DNA of 64,000 nucleotides from Acephala macrosclerotiorum. Taxonomy: Eukaryota > Ascomycota > Leotiomycetes > Helotiales > Mollisiaceae. The notes under the pieces are model-generated. The model was not told where the DNA came from. It made no database searches and saw only the letters and a list, made by a program, of their open reading frames with translations. Location: the NCBI GenBank assembly GCA_014904845.1, contig MU119464.1:1-64000 (forward strand), written 5' to 3'. Both the position numbers and the translations under genes were made by a program. How positions within the stretch are numbered: position 1 is the stretch's first letter; each line of letters opens with the position of its first letter. Below, in pieces: positions 1 through 11,940 of the stretch.

Positions 1-2500
1 TTAAATAAAAATATTAAATTAAATTTTTTTAATAAAAATAATTATAAAATTAAATTTTTATTTGTTTTTTTAATATATTAAAAAGCGCGAAACGTTACTA
101 AAATTTTAATACTTATATAATATTACTATTATTTCAAATAATATATACGTTTTTAATTGTTTTAATATTAAAGTTTTTCGCGATACAAATATAATAAATT
201 CTTTTAATAATATTAAAAATTGATTAATAAAAAGTTTAATAAAATCGTTAATAATAAATTATTAATATTTTAAAAAATTTTAAAAAAAATTTACAATTTA
301 TTTTATTTATTTTTAGTATTATATTTTTATTTTAATTTTTAATAAAATACGAGTTTATATTATTTAATATAAAAAATTTGATTTTTTAATTTAGTTTTCT
401 CGATTTTATTTTAAATAAAATCTTGTAAAATAATTGTTTTATAAATACAATTTTTCTAAGTATTCGAATTCGTCGACAAAATATTAAAATTTTTAGATTT
501 AATATTACGATTCGATTTTTAAATAATATAATTAGTAAAAAAATTAATAATATATATATATATATATATATATTTAATTTAAAAATTTTAATATTTAAAT
601 TATTATTATTATTATTTCTAGTTTTGATTTTATTTTTTCTTTTATTTAAACTTTTTTTATTATTTTTAAAGAATTTTATATTCTCGTTATTTATTTTGAG
701 ATTATTTATATTTGATTTAAAATCATTTTTTTTTGATTTATTAAAAAGTAATAAATCGACAATTTTAAATACGTATAATTTTCAATTGATAAATAAATTA
801 TTCGAATTAAATACTATTATAAAAAATTAAAAATTGAATTAAAAAATTAATAAATCGATAAAAAAATTTTAATTAAATAAAATTGTAAAAAAATTGAAAA
901 AATTAGTATAATAACGTTATTTTTATACAAATAATACGAGATCGAAAATAAGACTAAAATTAAATAAAAAAACAAATAATATTATTTTATTATATAAATT
1001 CATTTTTATATTTAATTTTAAACTTTTCAATTTACAATATTAAATTCTATAATTTGCAATAACGTTTACGATTTTCATATTATATAAATTTATTTTAAAC
1101 TTCTATTAATTTTAATACTAATTTAATAATATAAATTTAATCAAATTATTATTTTTAAACCCGTTTTAAATTTACTTTCGCAAATCGCAAATACACAATT
1201 TTTCTACGCTTTTTATACTATATAAATATAATTTAATACTTTATTAATTTTTTTATTAATTAATTTTATTATATAAATCTAATAATTTCAATGTTTTTAT
1301 TTTTAATATTCTTATAATCTCGTTTTCGCAAATCGCAAACTTTGAATATTTACATACGATTATTACATTAAATAATTTAAATAATACAAATAAAAATTCA
1401 AATACAAATAAAAAAAACGTTAATACTATTAATAACAATAATAATGATAATAATACTAGTAATAGTACACTTTCTAATACTAGTAAAAAAAATAAAAAAA
1501 ATAAAAAAAAATAATATATTAAATATACTTTTTTTAATTAATTACAAATTTTTAATACTAATAAATTTTCTCGTAAAATAACGTTTACCAAGAAAAAGTT
1601 TACTATTAAATCAATTATTATTAATAAATTATTTAAACATACGATTAAAAAAACGATTAATAAAAAAATTTATAAATATAATTTAATTAAAAAAACAATT
1701 CGAAAAACAAACAAATTAAAAAAAAAAATTTACATTTAAAAAAGAAAAAAATATAAATTTAATAATAAATAGATTAATAAAACAATTAATATATTACGAG
1801 TTAATATATAATAATTTTAATTTTAAAAGAAATTCGAAAATATTAAAAAAAAATTGAATTTTGAATTAAATGTATATTTTTTTAACGATTTATACGAGAA
1901 ATCTTATAAAATTTAAATTATTATATTAAATTTCAAATAAATACATTTAACGCTTTATAAAAAATTATTAAAATAATATTAATTATAGAATTCGAAAATA
2001 AGATTTCATTTTATTTTATTAATATTTTTATTAATCAAATAATAATAAATTTATATACAATTTATATTAAAAAAATTATTATTCAAATTAAAAATATACT
2101 ATTAATTCAAAGATTTCGACGATTAATATATAAAAATATAAAAAGTAACTTTTAAAATTATTACATTAACAAAAAAAAGTTTATTTGATTTACTTTAAAA
2201 TAATAGTTTTTATAATTTATTTAAAGACTTTATACAAAATAAACTAATAGAAAATTGTTTTTACAATTTTCACATTTATAAACAATTTTCTATATAAAGT
2301 TTTTTTTATTAAAATTAAATAATTTTTAAAAATAAATATTATATAAATATAAAAATTTTATTTCGAATTTATTATTATAAAATATAAAAATAATAATTTT
2401 ATTTGATTTATACAAAATAATACTTTTTATACTTTTATAAAAGTCTTAGTACTCTATAAAGGCTTTATAAAACCTATAAGGGATCTGTGAATAGAGGACT
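1..2500. repeat. AT-rich, RIP-like block with no genes
   Basis: About 2.5 kb made almost entirely of A and T, with long A or T runs, a (TA)n run at about 550-573 and trinucleotide TTA runs near 600. The rare cytosines that remain sit disproportionately in CpG (gcgcga, tcgtcga, acgt), while CpA is scarce. Short open frames here are low-complexity Phe/Leu/Ile/Asn/Lys strings with no domain signature. Two near-identical motifs (ttcgcaaatcgcaaa, near 1178 and 1325) about 147 bp apart suggest decayed repeats. AT-rich blocks like this in Pezizomycotina are usually transposon sequence mutated by RIP; which element this was cannot be read from the sequence. The block ends sharply at about 2500. Confidence 0.85.
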
Positions 2501-2502
2501 AA

Positions 2503-4089
2503 TATATTTTCGCTCCATGGAGAACTCGTGGGTGGGGGGGAAATTTTAAAACTCCACCCCATGGGTCTCCCACGAGCAGCCTAGTCGCAGGTATCAAAAA
2601 AGTGACTGTCGAGAAAGTCCGTCCCAAAGTGCTCATGGACCAATTAGAAACCGCACTCCAAGAAGACGAAGATGCATCTCCAGAATTCAAATGGAAGACA
2701 TCAATTCTATTCAACGAGCTAAAGAGGCTCCTTGAAAGCGAGTCATCAAGTCGCCGAACGCGGGTTGTGGATGACCACCGCAGAACCCAAGTTCCACTAT
2801 TCAAGTCACCGAGACCAGGAAAAGTGGCATCCAAGAAGCAGGCCAGCAAAGCTCAATCATCTGAGAAAATCTTCCATTGCACCTCGCCATGCTGTCAGTA
2901 CGCTTCAAGCCTGGCAATGGATTGGAGACGACACGAAGAAACACACTGGCCCCAGAAACGATACATGTGTTTAGAATGCGCCAACTCGCCAAAAGATCCG
3001 GAGATGTTGCAATGCTCATATTGCACAACTCGAATCTATACTTTGGAAAGATACAACGTACATTATCTCCATTGCGAATCTGCTAAGAAGAACGCTCGTA
3101 CATTTTCTCGCAAGGACAAATTGAGTGAGCATCTCCAGAAAGATCACTTGGCACCTCCCAACTCCGCACTGTTGCAAGCAGCTAAATGGTTATTCGATAT
3201 CGATAGTGGATGGCCAAGACATTGTGGGTTTTGCTACGTCCAATTCACAAACTGGGATGAAAGAGCGAAACATCTCATTGAGGACCATTTCAAGCAAGGT
3301 GTAGATATCAGAACATGGCAGACGTTAAACCCATTCGAGGCACTTCCACCGCAAAACACATCAGTGCTACCAGACCTAGAAGCTATGGGTTTTGAGCCAG
3401 TTCATCTTTCGAGAGCCATAACAGTCAAGAAGCCATTTGAGGTAGAGCTCAGAGACTACTACGGAAAGAGGAGCGACGAAATTGCCTTGGAGGTCCAAGA
3501 GCTCCTCGACCAAACCATATCACTCCACAACACGTTTGCTGGGAACACAGTCGCTGGAGCCAGACTAGATGAAAGATCGCGACTTGTACAGGAAAGGTTT
3601 GAGAATTTACACCAATATCTGAAGGAGTATGGGGAGTGGATGCAAAAACAGCTTCGAAGACATTGCGAGGGTCTTCTAGGGGGGTACATCGACGATACTG
3701 CATCACTCGGTCAACACTCTGTTGAAGAGAAAGTCCAGGAGACTAGAACGTATGAAGACGATCAAAGAGCGAAGGAGATTGTTGAGGATTACCTGGAAGC
3801 ACTTAAGGAAGAGGAAAAGCAGATGCGGAAAGAGGTCCAAAGACTCCAAGAAGAGATAATCTACAGAATGCAATGCGCTACCCAAAGAGCGAGAACAAGA
3901 GAGAGAATGGTACGCACTGACAGGGAAAGAAAGGCATTGACGTCGAAAATGGAGGGTTTATGCAAAAGGGAACGGGAGGAAGAATTTCGCTCTATGGTAG
4001 ACGCCAGGAAAGCAAGAGAGAACTCGGGGCTCGACGTCGTAGATTCACTGAGCTCCAAAATGGCGGGCATGACCTGCAGTATCATGTAG
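2503..4089 (+). CDS. C2H2 zinc-finger protein, 5' end probably lost
   Basis: A probable nuclear DNA-binding or regulatory protein of a lineage-expanded fungal C2H2 family; its target is unknown. A clear finger has the form C-x4-C-x12-H-x3-H (near residue 95 of the readable frame) and another C-x2-C-x12-H-x4-H in the segment starting RHCGFC. Between them is an FSRKDKLSEH segment typical of these proteins, but it lacks a complete cysteine pair. The last 200 residues are highly charged and probably coiled-coil. The frame is open back to 2503, where a stop lies at the edge of the AT block, but there is no ATG until 2635. Either translation starts at 2635, or the true 5' exon was lost or mutated in the AT-rich DNA. 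No intron is evident. The zinc-finger family call is fairly sure; that the gene is intact is doubtful. Confidence 0.7.
   Translation, partial: YIFAPWRTRGWGGNFKTPPHGSPTSSLVAGIKKVTVEKVRPKVLMDQLETALQEDEDASPEFKWKTSILFNELKRLLESESSSRRTRVVDDHRRTQVPLFKSPRPGKVASKKQASKAQSSEKIFHCTSPCCQYASSLAMDWRRHEETHWPQKRYMCLECANSPKDPEMLQCSYCTTRIYTLERYNVHYLHCESAKKNARTFSRKDKLSEHLQKDHLAPPNSALLQAAKWLFDIDSGWPRHCGFCYVQFTNWDERAKHLIEDHFKQGVDIRTWQTLNPFEALPPQNTSVLPDLEAMGFEPVHLSRAITVKKPFEVELRDYYGKRSDEIALEVQELLDQTISLHNTFAGNTVAGARLDERSRLVQERFENLHQYLKEYGEWMQKQLRRHCEGLLGGYIDDTASLGQHSVEEKVQETRTYEDDQRAKEIVEDYLEALKEEEKQMRKEVQRLQEEIIYRMQCATQRARTRERMVRTDRERKALTSKMEGLCKREREEEFRSMVDARKARENSGLDVVDSLSSKMAGMTCSIM
2525..2576. repeat. Inverted repeat at the AT-block boundary
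   Basis: Perfect 8-bp arms ctcgtggg (2525-2532) and cccacgag (2569-2576) enclose a G-run and a facing C-rich stretch (ccacccca) that could pair further. It lies just inside the GC-normal side of the boundary and within the open frame of the neighbouring zinc-finger gene. It could be chance, or a footprint of the event that joined the AT block to the gene. Confidence 0.45.
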
Positions 4090-7000
4090 GTATTCCATCG
4101 TGGTGGAAGTACAAAATGCAGTTCAATATCACAATGAGATATGGCACCCATCAGAAACTTTAATGATTTAGGTAGTTGCTTTGACATGAATGGTCTTATT
4201 CCAAGGCCTTGAAGGTAGGTGTGCGGAACGAGGACAGGCAACTGTAAAATTACATCTGGATTTCGATGACCCAGATTGGTACCAAGCTTGTGAATGCTTC
4301 TACAAAAGCAGAAAGGCTAACTCCAGCTTGGACATGCACGTTGAGACTAGCATTCCGCATATGTTCCGTGATGCTCCATATGGCGGTCTCGCTCGGTGCC
4401 CCGGAAGATCAGCCAGATCGATCGGTTGCCAGAACGCTGACATGCATCTAAACTCTGCTTTCAACTTCCTAACTTTCACTTTTGAATTCGAGGCCTGACA
4501 GAACTTAGAACATACCTTTTTTCACCGCTGGGTGCCTTCATGTGAAGATGCTAAGGAGACATCTCGTGAGCACTCGCTCGAGCATTTCTCCTTATCAGCC
4601 TTCAACGGCTCAAACGCGATGTCTTATTCCTATATCCTTAGCAATTCACTTCAGGGAAATCTATCCCCTCTAGTTTGATCTCCGGCCGCCCAAGTTCGCG
4701 GAAGACACTTTTAGCTTCCCCGTTAAATAGCCGACTAGCACACATTATACTGCAGCCCGACAAGATCACCTACAGTATTTGAGCACGACCATGCCATGAA
4801 TTTCGGAAATCTGCATTGAATTCCGGATCTTCCAAGCTGTTTCTCTTGACTCGAGCTCGATACGAGCAGACTTTCGGCTTCTGGGTCGAAAGTACATGTA
4901 GACAGATGCACGGTCATCATATATCGTTGAAGGTATAAGTACTGTTTGCAGTCAAGACCGGCACTGCACAAAGATTAATCAGCTCGAACCGGTAATGTCG
5001 GTATCTGAATGTATCAACCCAGCGCCGTGGTCTTGATACCAATCATCTTCAACCAGGAAAAAGCAAAATGAGACATGTCGACCCGGGAACGTGGTATTGG
5101 AGCAACAAGGGAGATCCTCGTTTGTGATGGACGTGGGGTGACGTGGGATGCCAGATTGGGCGATAAACGTGATAAAGAAATACCAAGCAAGGACGTTGAA
5201 GTGGCGCTCCACCAAGATGACCGTGCGGAGAAGTGATTGGCTGTGTGGCATGAAAGATGGAGAGCTGCAAGGGTGTTGAAGTACCGGATCTTGAAAGCAT
5301 GTGTGAGGTGGCTGATCGCTGCAGCCTCACCGACTCTGGATCTGAGATAACCATGTCGCTGTCACCGCAAAGAGACGATGCGGTGATAGCGATGTTGTCC
5401 TTGGATCTTAGGAAGTCGACGGCTACTTGCTATCAGTATCTTCATTTCTGTTTGTCATGGCCCGACGGCACAGTTATCTCTTGCCATGTCTCACTCCACG
5501 ACGACGAAGGATGGTCTCGACTAAGGAGGCAGGAGGATCGCACACGAGGAGGCCCAGCAATCTGAAATCCAAGAAGCCAGACTGAGATTGCTCCGTCAGG
5601 ATGTGGATGACGAGATACGGGAGTGACGGCATGGCCATCCGTATTGCTTCTGCTGTTCTGTGGCTGATGCAGTCCAATAACAGTGGCACGAGGTGACATT
5701 CGAGGTTAACGGCGATGCTCAAACCAAAGGAAATCCAAGTCACTTCAGCTCAGATGATCGCGCGCGCTCACGACACATGATCGCGATTCTGCCGCGACTG
5801 GCCGTACGCCGGCCAATAGTATATCCTGACATGAGACCTGTTTCGCTGATAACGTTGGCCATCCTCGGTAATATTTAGATCAAATCACCCTCGCATCGTG
5901 CCGAACCATTCGTCCCGCGCGCATCGCGTGCACATGTTTCCCGTTCTGCCTCAACTCCCATGCAGCCTCACAGTATTAACCCAGACAACTGCTGTATCGT
6001 AATCTGGCCAAGGAACTTCTAGAAGTGAGGCGTACATTGTATGCAGCCTTGGAATAGCTGCGAATCCAGTGCCACTATTCTCATCTTATCTCACATATGC
6101 CGCGCTTCTAGGCATATTTTGCCATGGCTGTTCGATCCCCCAATCCATGCTTTGTCTGCACTGACTGCCCGAGCTCACGATCATGCTCTTTGCCTGTGCC
6201 TTTGCCTCTGCCACCCGGCGCCCGATGATGTGACTCAGAGATCTTGTGAGATGTGATCTACAGTACGATGTATCCGTACGTCAAGAAAAGGAGACGCTGG
6301 ATGGCGAGGTCGATACGGACTCGATATTTCCCTCCTCGTGCAAGTCACCTCGGTTAGAATAGGAGGCGCCGTCCGAGAGATTCGGTGCCCAATGCCTCAT
6401 ATCGCATCTGGCATCAAATCGACGGACATCACTCTGGAACACTTTCAGGCCCCGACGGGAGTGCTGAACCCTTGTGAACCCCAGTCAATCTTCCGTCATC
6501 CTCCGTTTTGACCAGCCTGCCAGTCCCCCGAATCCCATGTTCAATGTTCCCATCCCACCGGGAGATTCCCCCTTCGCTTCCCCCTTGCCGTCCTCGTGTG
6601 AACAAGATATGGAGATGGCGCGCGGAGGAGGAAGTTCATCCACGGACTGGCTGAGTGCAACACAACCCTTTTGGTATTCCTTGATATCCCTCGGCCCGGA
6701 AAGAAATACCCTCATATTCCCATCCCCGTCATATTTTCTTCGGTGCTTCTTTCGTGGTCTTCTCTGCCTAGAGTGCTTGAGTTCCTGGACCAGACCTCCT
6801 CCCACAAAAGCAACCGGCTCTCGTGTGATATCGCACTGTAGGGACTAGGATCGCAGCAGCTCGTGTGAGAAAAGAGATCAACGCTGGTACTGGGGTACCA
6901 CTGGTACATTGCCAAAGTAGCTGTATATTTGGAGCTTGCTATTAATATGTGAGAGGTGGACGCGCGACGAGGTCCCTATTCTGGAGCACTCGCTCGAGAG

Positions 7001-7536
7001 CCACAGACTCTCATAGGGTGCTCAGACGCGGTGGTCTAGGGTCTTCATACGGCGTAATAGGATGGCGTTGATTGACTCAGTGACTCAGCTATCATTTGTA
7101 GCGGTGGACAAAGACCGATGGTGGATGTGGAGCCAAGGCGATTAGTTCTATTCACCGCCATTCCCTCCCTGCACTGCAGCATCCGATGGACGTCAAAGCC
7201 GAGTACTAGAACGCTAACCAAACCATCAAAATAAGTTTCGCCCGCGACACCGCTCGTTCTGCACTTCTGCCTCCGCCCCTCAACGTTCGAGGTCCGGGGA
7301 TACAGAGAACTCTCACCTTCGAGATATTCGAGTATTGTCGCCGCAAGAAATTGGACATTCACTCAACAAACTCAGCATACGCTCGCTCACCTTCGCGTTC
7401 CCCACCAACGAACCGAACGAACACCCCCAACCTTTCTCGCGACCATGGCCACATCTGTTGTACTGCGCCGGCAGATTATGTTCTAGGACCCAAAGACAGC
7501 TGATGATCAAGGAAGGAACTCGGTCGACTCTTCAAT
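4090..7536. other. Long non-coding stretch upstream of the FNIP-like gene
   Basis: About 3.4 kb with normal base composition but no open frame that looks like protein. The longest candidates (about 100 codons near 4190, 5257, 6474 and 7335) have no recognisable motif, no splice context and arginine/serine-rich shadow composition. The last 200 bases (about 7360-7500) are pyrimidine-rich, as in fungal 5' leaders, so part of this is probably promoter and 5' UTR of the gene at 7537. I see no tRNA or transposon ends. Confidence 0.6.
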
Positions 7537-10500
7537 ATGTCGTTGCTGGGAAGGTTATTGTCGGGCGCAGGACCCACGACGTCTACTCCTCGAAACCCTC
7601 TGGACTCGAACTTGGAAGACCAATTTACACACAACCTACTCTTTCCTGACCCCGAAGCTTTGTGCCATAATGATCAAGTGTTCCCACTGTCGTCTGGCGC
7701 AATCCTTACTCCGACGGCCATCAGCAATTTCGACGTCAATGGCGATATCGATCTCGACATGCGTGATGTACGTGTAATCATCATGCAGGAAGCTACGAAC
7801 TTGACCGGCTCGGCATATCAACTCTATGATAGTCATCCCCCTCCAAAGCCTGCTGCTCCATCCTTAGAGCGACAAGCTTCAGACAATGGAGCATACCCAT
7901 CTCGAGCAGGAGGACGACGGTCTATAAGTTCACCGCGAAAGGCAAGCATTGGACAGAACTCAAGGCCGGTCATCATACAGCAAGAGCCTACGGCACCTCG
8001 AGCCTTTGGAGGCGGCGCATTTGATCGCAGACCACATCACAAACAGACACCAAGCTACAATGAAACCGAAGAGCAGCGGTCGGCGCGAGAATACAGGGAG
8101 GAGCTGACCATCTTCGCAAGCTGCATCTTTGGCAACTCTGAGGTTCTGGCATACAAAGGGGCAGGAACCAAAGTTCACATCCTCCCGTCAGAGTCTAGGA
8201 TTCCTCTCACGTCACAATCGTATATGGGCGATGGCTCCTTTGGACGCTCCAGTATGCGAAGCAGCAAACTCGCACAGTCTTTCACATCAGACACAGTTCA
8301 CGGTCCGACATCGGCAGGATTCAGTCCGAGCACAACAACAAGGGGCCAAGACAGGAAAAAAGTTTTGATCACCCGCATGTTCCCCGTCCCACTACCCAAT
8401 GACGATACAGAGGATGCCGCACAAAACATCACACCAACGCCGCAAAATGTGAATGCAGGTGATACTGTTGGTTACCCTTTTCCAAAGGTTGGCGATAATG
8501 CATCCAAAATCGAAAAGAAAAAGAGCGAACCAAAGCTTCTACAGAAGAGGACGCCAATGTATGCCGTTGGCTTGGTAATACACTTACCTCCTACCCCGCT
8601 GCCACCGGCGTCGAGGTCCAGTGCTCGTGGACCTGGCTCTTTCACAGAGCAAGAGTCCTATCCTTCGTCATACAATTCATCTCGTCGCTCAGGATGGACT
8701 ATGCTAGGTCATGGCTTCGGCGTGGAATCAATGGATTCATCTTTTTCGAGTGATCTCGACGACCGGATCGATTCCATTACTCAACACTGGGACATCATCA
8801 TGCGGACTTTGTCTCATCTCCAAGCGGTAGCGACAGCTACACTATTTCCAATGTTGAAACAAGCTGATATTAGCTCTCCCGACCCTACAAGAGGACCTAT
8901 GCACGTTCGTGCTCCTTCGGCCAGTGTCTCAATATCTGGAAAGCGAGTGATGGAAGATTACAAAGCTGTCAAGCCTGCCAAGACCAATACCAAGGTCGTG
9001 CAACTAAATCTGCATTGCTTGATGCCTATCCCGAAGATTCACAAGGAGGTTGATGCGGCTCGCCAACGGATCGTCAGCGGCATGAAGGCAAACCAGGTTA
9101 TCACAGGTCAAGGAAGATGGGGAATCTGGAGGGAAGAAGCGAGGTTAGTCGGCAAGTGGGCCGGAGGAAAAGATGAGGGCTTCTTTTTCTTCAACCTCCT
9201 GACCGGATTCTTGGGCAACCATACAGAATGGCTTCAAGCCCTTGGACCCAGTTGGTACCGACGCCGTCACTATCAGCAGCAACGAGCGAACAAGGACGAC
9301 GATATCTCTCTTCCGGCTAGGACCATCATTGTTTCGGACAACAAACTCATGGCTCGCCGGCTGATCTTCCTCCTCTCAGCTTTCCTCCCTACTAACCAAC
9401 AACTCCCTTCAACTCGACTGCATCGTCCGAGCACATCAATGTCTTTTGGAGGTTACTCTCAATCGCCTCCAAACTACGCTGTGCCAATGCTGAGAGAAGA
9501 ATCGCTTCGACGAAGACTAAACCGGCGCACTCCGATCTTAAAAGCCACTCATTCGAGAACCATGAGCTTTCCAAGCCAGCCCATGCAAGGATCCCCACAT
9601 CTCGGACCTGAAATTCATCACGATCGGAGAACCTCGGATGCAGCTTCAATAAAGACCGCAAATCTTCCGATCCCAGGGAGCGATATTGGGAGCAGAAAAA
9701 GCAGTGCGGCAATTACCTCGGCTGTCATCCCGGTCACTACAATGCCTCATTTCTCGACGAGACGTCCCCACAGAGGCACCGGGCCAGCGCCACGACCTGG
9801 AAGCAGTGGAAGTCTTGCGACGGATGATCTATTGCGATCGCTGAAGCGAGGGGACAGTACTGGTCACTACAGCACAACCTCCAACGAATCCCAGTGTCAG
9901 AACTCAAGATGGGGTAGCATGATCAGTGGATTTTGGAATTCCAAAAGACGAGACTCGACGACATCGACCAGTGTTGAACCCCTTTCCGTAGAAGGTCTTG
10001 AAATCAACGACCCTCACTACAAGGGGCCTGGATCACCTCAAAAGTCAAATAAGCTGGCGCGGATGGTTGAAGAAGCGAAGGAGAGTCAAGTCATCAAGAC
10101 GAAAGACCAACAGGATTGTGAAATGAGGAAGTCAGAGTCTGGAAGTGCGTCGACAGCCAAGCCCGAGGAGGAACAGGGAGACGAGATACCTGAGCAGATC
10201 GTGCAGACGACAGAACGCATTCCCGACCCCACTGGTGCTTTTGAGTCTCCTGTCAAGACTTCTATCAACGAAGATGATGGTGTTATCGACATCGACGTTC
10301 CGCTTCCGGACTATTTGTCCTTCGAGACGGCAGTCAGCTCACCGTCAAGCAGTGGATACCTGTCGACTCCTGGATTCGGAAATGGAATGGAAGGCTTCGA
10401 ACACTATTCTCGTGCTGGTCCAGACGTCGATACGACTACCAATGTTGGCGGATGGCTTCCGCACTTTCATCCCGACTTTGTTCTCCAAGCGATCCCTGTC

Positions 10501-11157
10501 CAGAGCGATCTCTTGGAAGAAGTCAAGGCCTCGATGCGAGCCGAGCCAACACCAATCCTAACTCCAACGCCGCAGCCAGATCGTGGTGAGCGATGGGTTG
10601 ACATCAGTAGCGCCGTCATTGCTGATACAACAAATTTCTCTATCAAGCGAATTCGGTACATGCGTCTTGTGAAGCCTGCAGACCACGCTTCCACCAGCGC
10701 TCCCCACACAGTCGACACAAGATACGGAAACGTCTATACAGCAGCACAACTCACACCCTCGGTCGAGGTCTACGAATGCCATATCGAAGAGAAATTCATC
10801 GAAGAAGCCATCATTTCTATGGACGAAACACTCATCGAAGCTGTTGAGCGAATTATTGCCCAATCAGGACAAGGCTCCAAGACCTCTTCCGTCTGCTCTT
10901 CACGATCAACTTCTCGAAAGGGCGGTAATCGGGAGCGCTCAAACTCAGACATCAAATTTCCGCTAGTCCCAGAGCATAAACTCGAAGTCCCGAGAAATGA
11001 GTGCAAGAAGATGGTCCTGAGTGCCTTGGAGGATATTGCGAGAGAAGTAGCAGAAAGTAGGAACGAGCAAGGGGACGGAGAAGCTCAGATTGAGCGGGAG
11101 AGTTTTTTGAGAGAGGGGGTGAGGAATTGGTTGTCGAGTGTTGAGACTGCGGAGTGA
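7537..11157 (+). CDS. Folliculin-interacting (FNIP/Lst4-like) protein
   Basis: A single open frame of 1206 residues from an ATG at 7537. The N-terminal part (residues about 25-95, with DVRVIIMQEATN near 77-88) matches the start of the FNIP longin-type domain. A central conserved block starts near residue 526 (GRWGIWREEARL, then FFFFNLLTGFLGNHTEWLQ). The C-terminal block includes HPDFVLQAIP. Long Ser/Pro-rich linkers separate them. In yeast Lst4 pairs with the folliculin-like Lst7 to act as a GAP on Rag-type GTPases at the vacuole, transmitting amino-acid supply to TORC1; the same role is inferred here. No intron is needed to keep the frame. Length is within the usual range for fungal FNIP proteins. 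Family assignment is confident; detailed function is by homology. Confidence 0.85.
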   Translation: MSLLGRLLSGAGPTTSTPRNPLDSNLEDQFTHNLLFPDPEALCHNDQVFPLSSGAILTPTAISNFDVNGDIDLDMRDVRVIIMQEATNLTGSAYQLYDSHPPPKPAAPSLERQASDNGAYPSRAGGRRSISSPRKASIGQNSRPVIIQQEPTAPRAFGGGAFDRRPHHKQTPSYNETEEQRSAREYREELTIFASCIFGNSEVLAYKGAGTKVHILPSESRIPLTSQSYMGDGSFGRSSMRSSKLAQSFTSDTVHGPTSAGFSPSTTTRGQDRKKVLITRMFPVPLPNDDTEDAAQNITPTPQNVNAGDTVGYPFPKVGDNASKIEKKKSEPKLLQKRTPMYAVGLVIHLPPTPLPPASRSSARGPGSFTEQESYPSSYNSSRRSGWTMLGHGFGVESMDSSFSSDLDDRIDSITQHWDIIMRTLSHLQAVATATLFPMLKQADISSPDPTRGPMHVRAPSASVSISGKRVMEDYKAVKPAKTNTKVVQLNLHCLMPIPKIHKEVDAARQRIVSGMKANQVITGQGRWGIWREEARLVGKWAGGKDEGFFFFNLLTGFLGNHTEWLQALGPSWYRRRHYQQQRANKDDDISLPARTIIVSDNKLMARRLIFLLSAFLPTNQQLPSTRLHRPSTSMSFGGYSQSPPNYAVPMLREESLRRRLNRRTPILKATHSRTMSFPSQPMQGSPHLGPEIHHDRRTSDAASIKTANLPIPGSDIGSRKSSAAITSAVIPVTTMPHFSTRRPHRGTGPAPRPGSSGSLATDDLLRSLKRGDSTGHYSTTSNESQCQNSRWGSMISGFWNSKRRDSTTSTSVEPLSVEGLEINDPHYKGPGSPQKSNKLARMVEEAKESQVIKTKDQQDCEMRKSESGSASTAKPEEEQGDEIPEQIVQTTERIPDPTGAFESPVKTSINEDDGVIDIDVPLPDYLSFETAVSSPSSSGYLSTPGFGNGMEGFEHYSRAGPDVDTTTNVGGWLPHFHPDFVLQAIPVQSDLLEEVKASMRAEPTPILTPTPQPDRGERWVDISSAVIADTTNFSIKRIRYMRLVKPADHASTSAPHTVDTRYGNVYTAAQLTPSVEVYECHIEEKFIEEAIISMDETLIEAVERIIAQSGQGSKTSSVCSSRSTSRKGGNRERSNSDIKFPLVPEHKLEVPRNECKKMVLSALEDIAREVAESRNEQGDGEAQIERESFLREGVRNWLSSVETAE

Positions 11158-11940
11158 TTTTCACCCCAACGTCTCAACCATCCCAACGAAAATTCCAGCG
11201 AGAGGACGCAGAGGAGGATTTGCATTTGCGTGTACCACCACCAACGTCACGGCCGATTCGATGATTTTACGATACCCCATATCACGCGAGGCGTTTTGCG
11301 GGCATGCCAGTTGCCATTTTTGTACAATAGACAGGAGGGATTACCAGGTCTGCACTTTGCTTTTAGCGAGGTCGTTTGGCGTTCAGCGAGAGATTTGATT
11401 TATTGCTTTTATTTAATAGGAGTGGCATTTAGGCGTTTAAGGAGGGGATGCAGTGCATATTCCAATGGGCGGAACTGGTAATGAACGAATGGATGGATCA
11501 TGGTATCGCATGGCCTGGCATGGCTTAGAGACGAGATAAGCTCAGATTTAGAGAGAATTGAGATGTTGACGCTGAATAATTTTTGTTTGCCTTTTGTGTT
11601 GTGACGTGGTTGCATTTGGACCTTTTTATGTCTGCCTTCTCCCAGTGGAGCTTTTCGTGATTGTGCCCAAATTCGTGGGTTTGTGTGGTCTCGGTGTTCA
11701 CGATCGGAGTGGAGATGTCGGGGTAGGAGTTCAAAAATCCAGGCACCGAGGATATGCGGCGTAAGCACTGGGACGGCGTACGTACCTCGTCTTTCCAAGG
11801 CTATTAATTCACTTGAATTTTACAATAAGTATATAAGAGAACAGTTGCGCCCAAGATGTATCCTATCTCCATAGAAGCGTTGAAATTGCTTCACTTCCCA
11901 TTACTGTAGCTGAAATTTGTATTTCCCTGAACCAACGAAA
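11158..11940. other. Intergenic, no feature seen
   Basis: Downstream sequence of the FNIP-like gene and upstream sequence of the acetyltransferase. Short open frames on both strands here have no motif. No RNA gene or repeat is evident. Confidence 0.6.

Noticed and set aside
624..1438. Short open frames in the AT-rich block
   Set aside because: Pure low-complexity Phe/Leu/Ile/Asn/Lys translations expected from A/T-only DNA; no codon structure or motif.
4190..4498. 102-codon plus-strand frame after the zinc-finger gene
   Set aside because: No motif, no leader and no splice signals; ordinary chance frame in GC-normal DNA.
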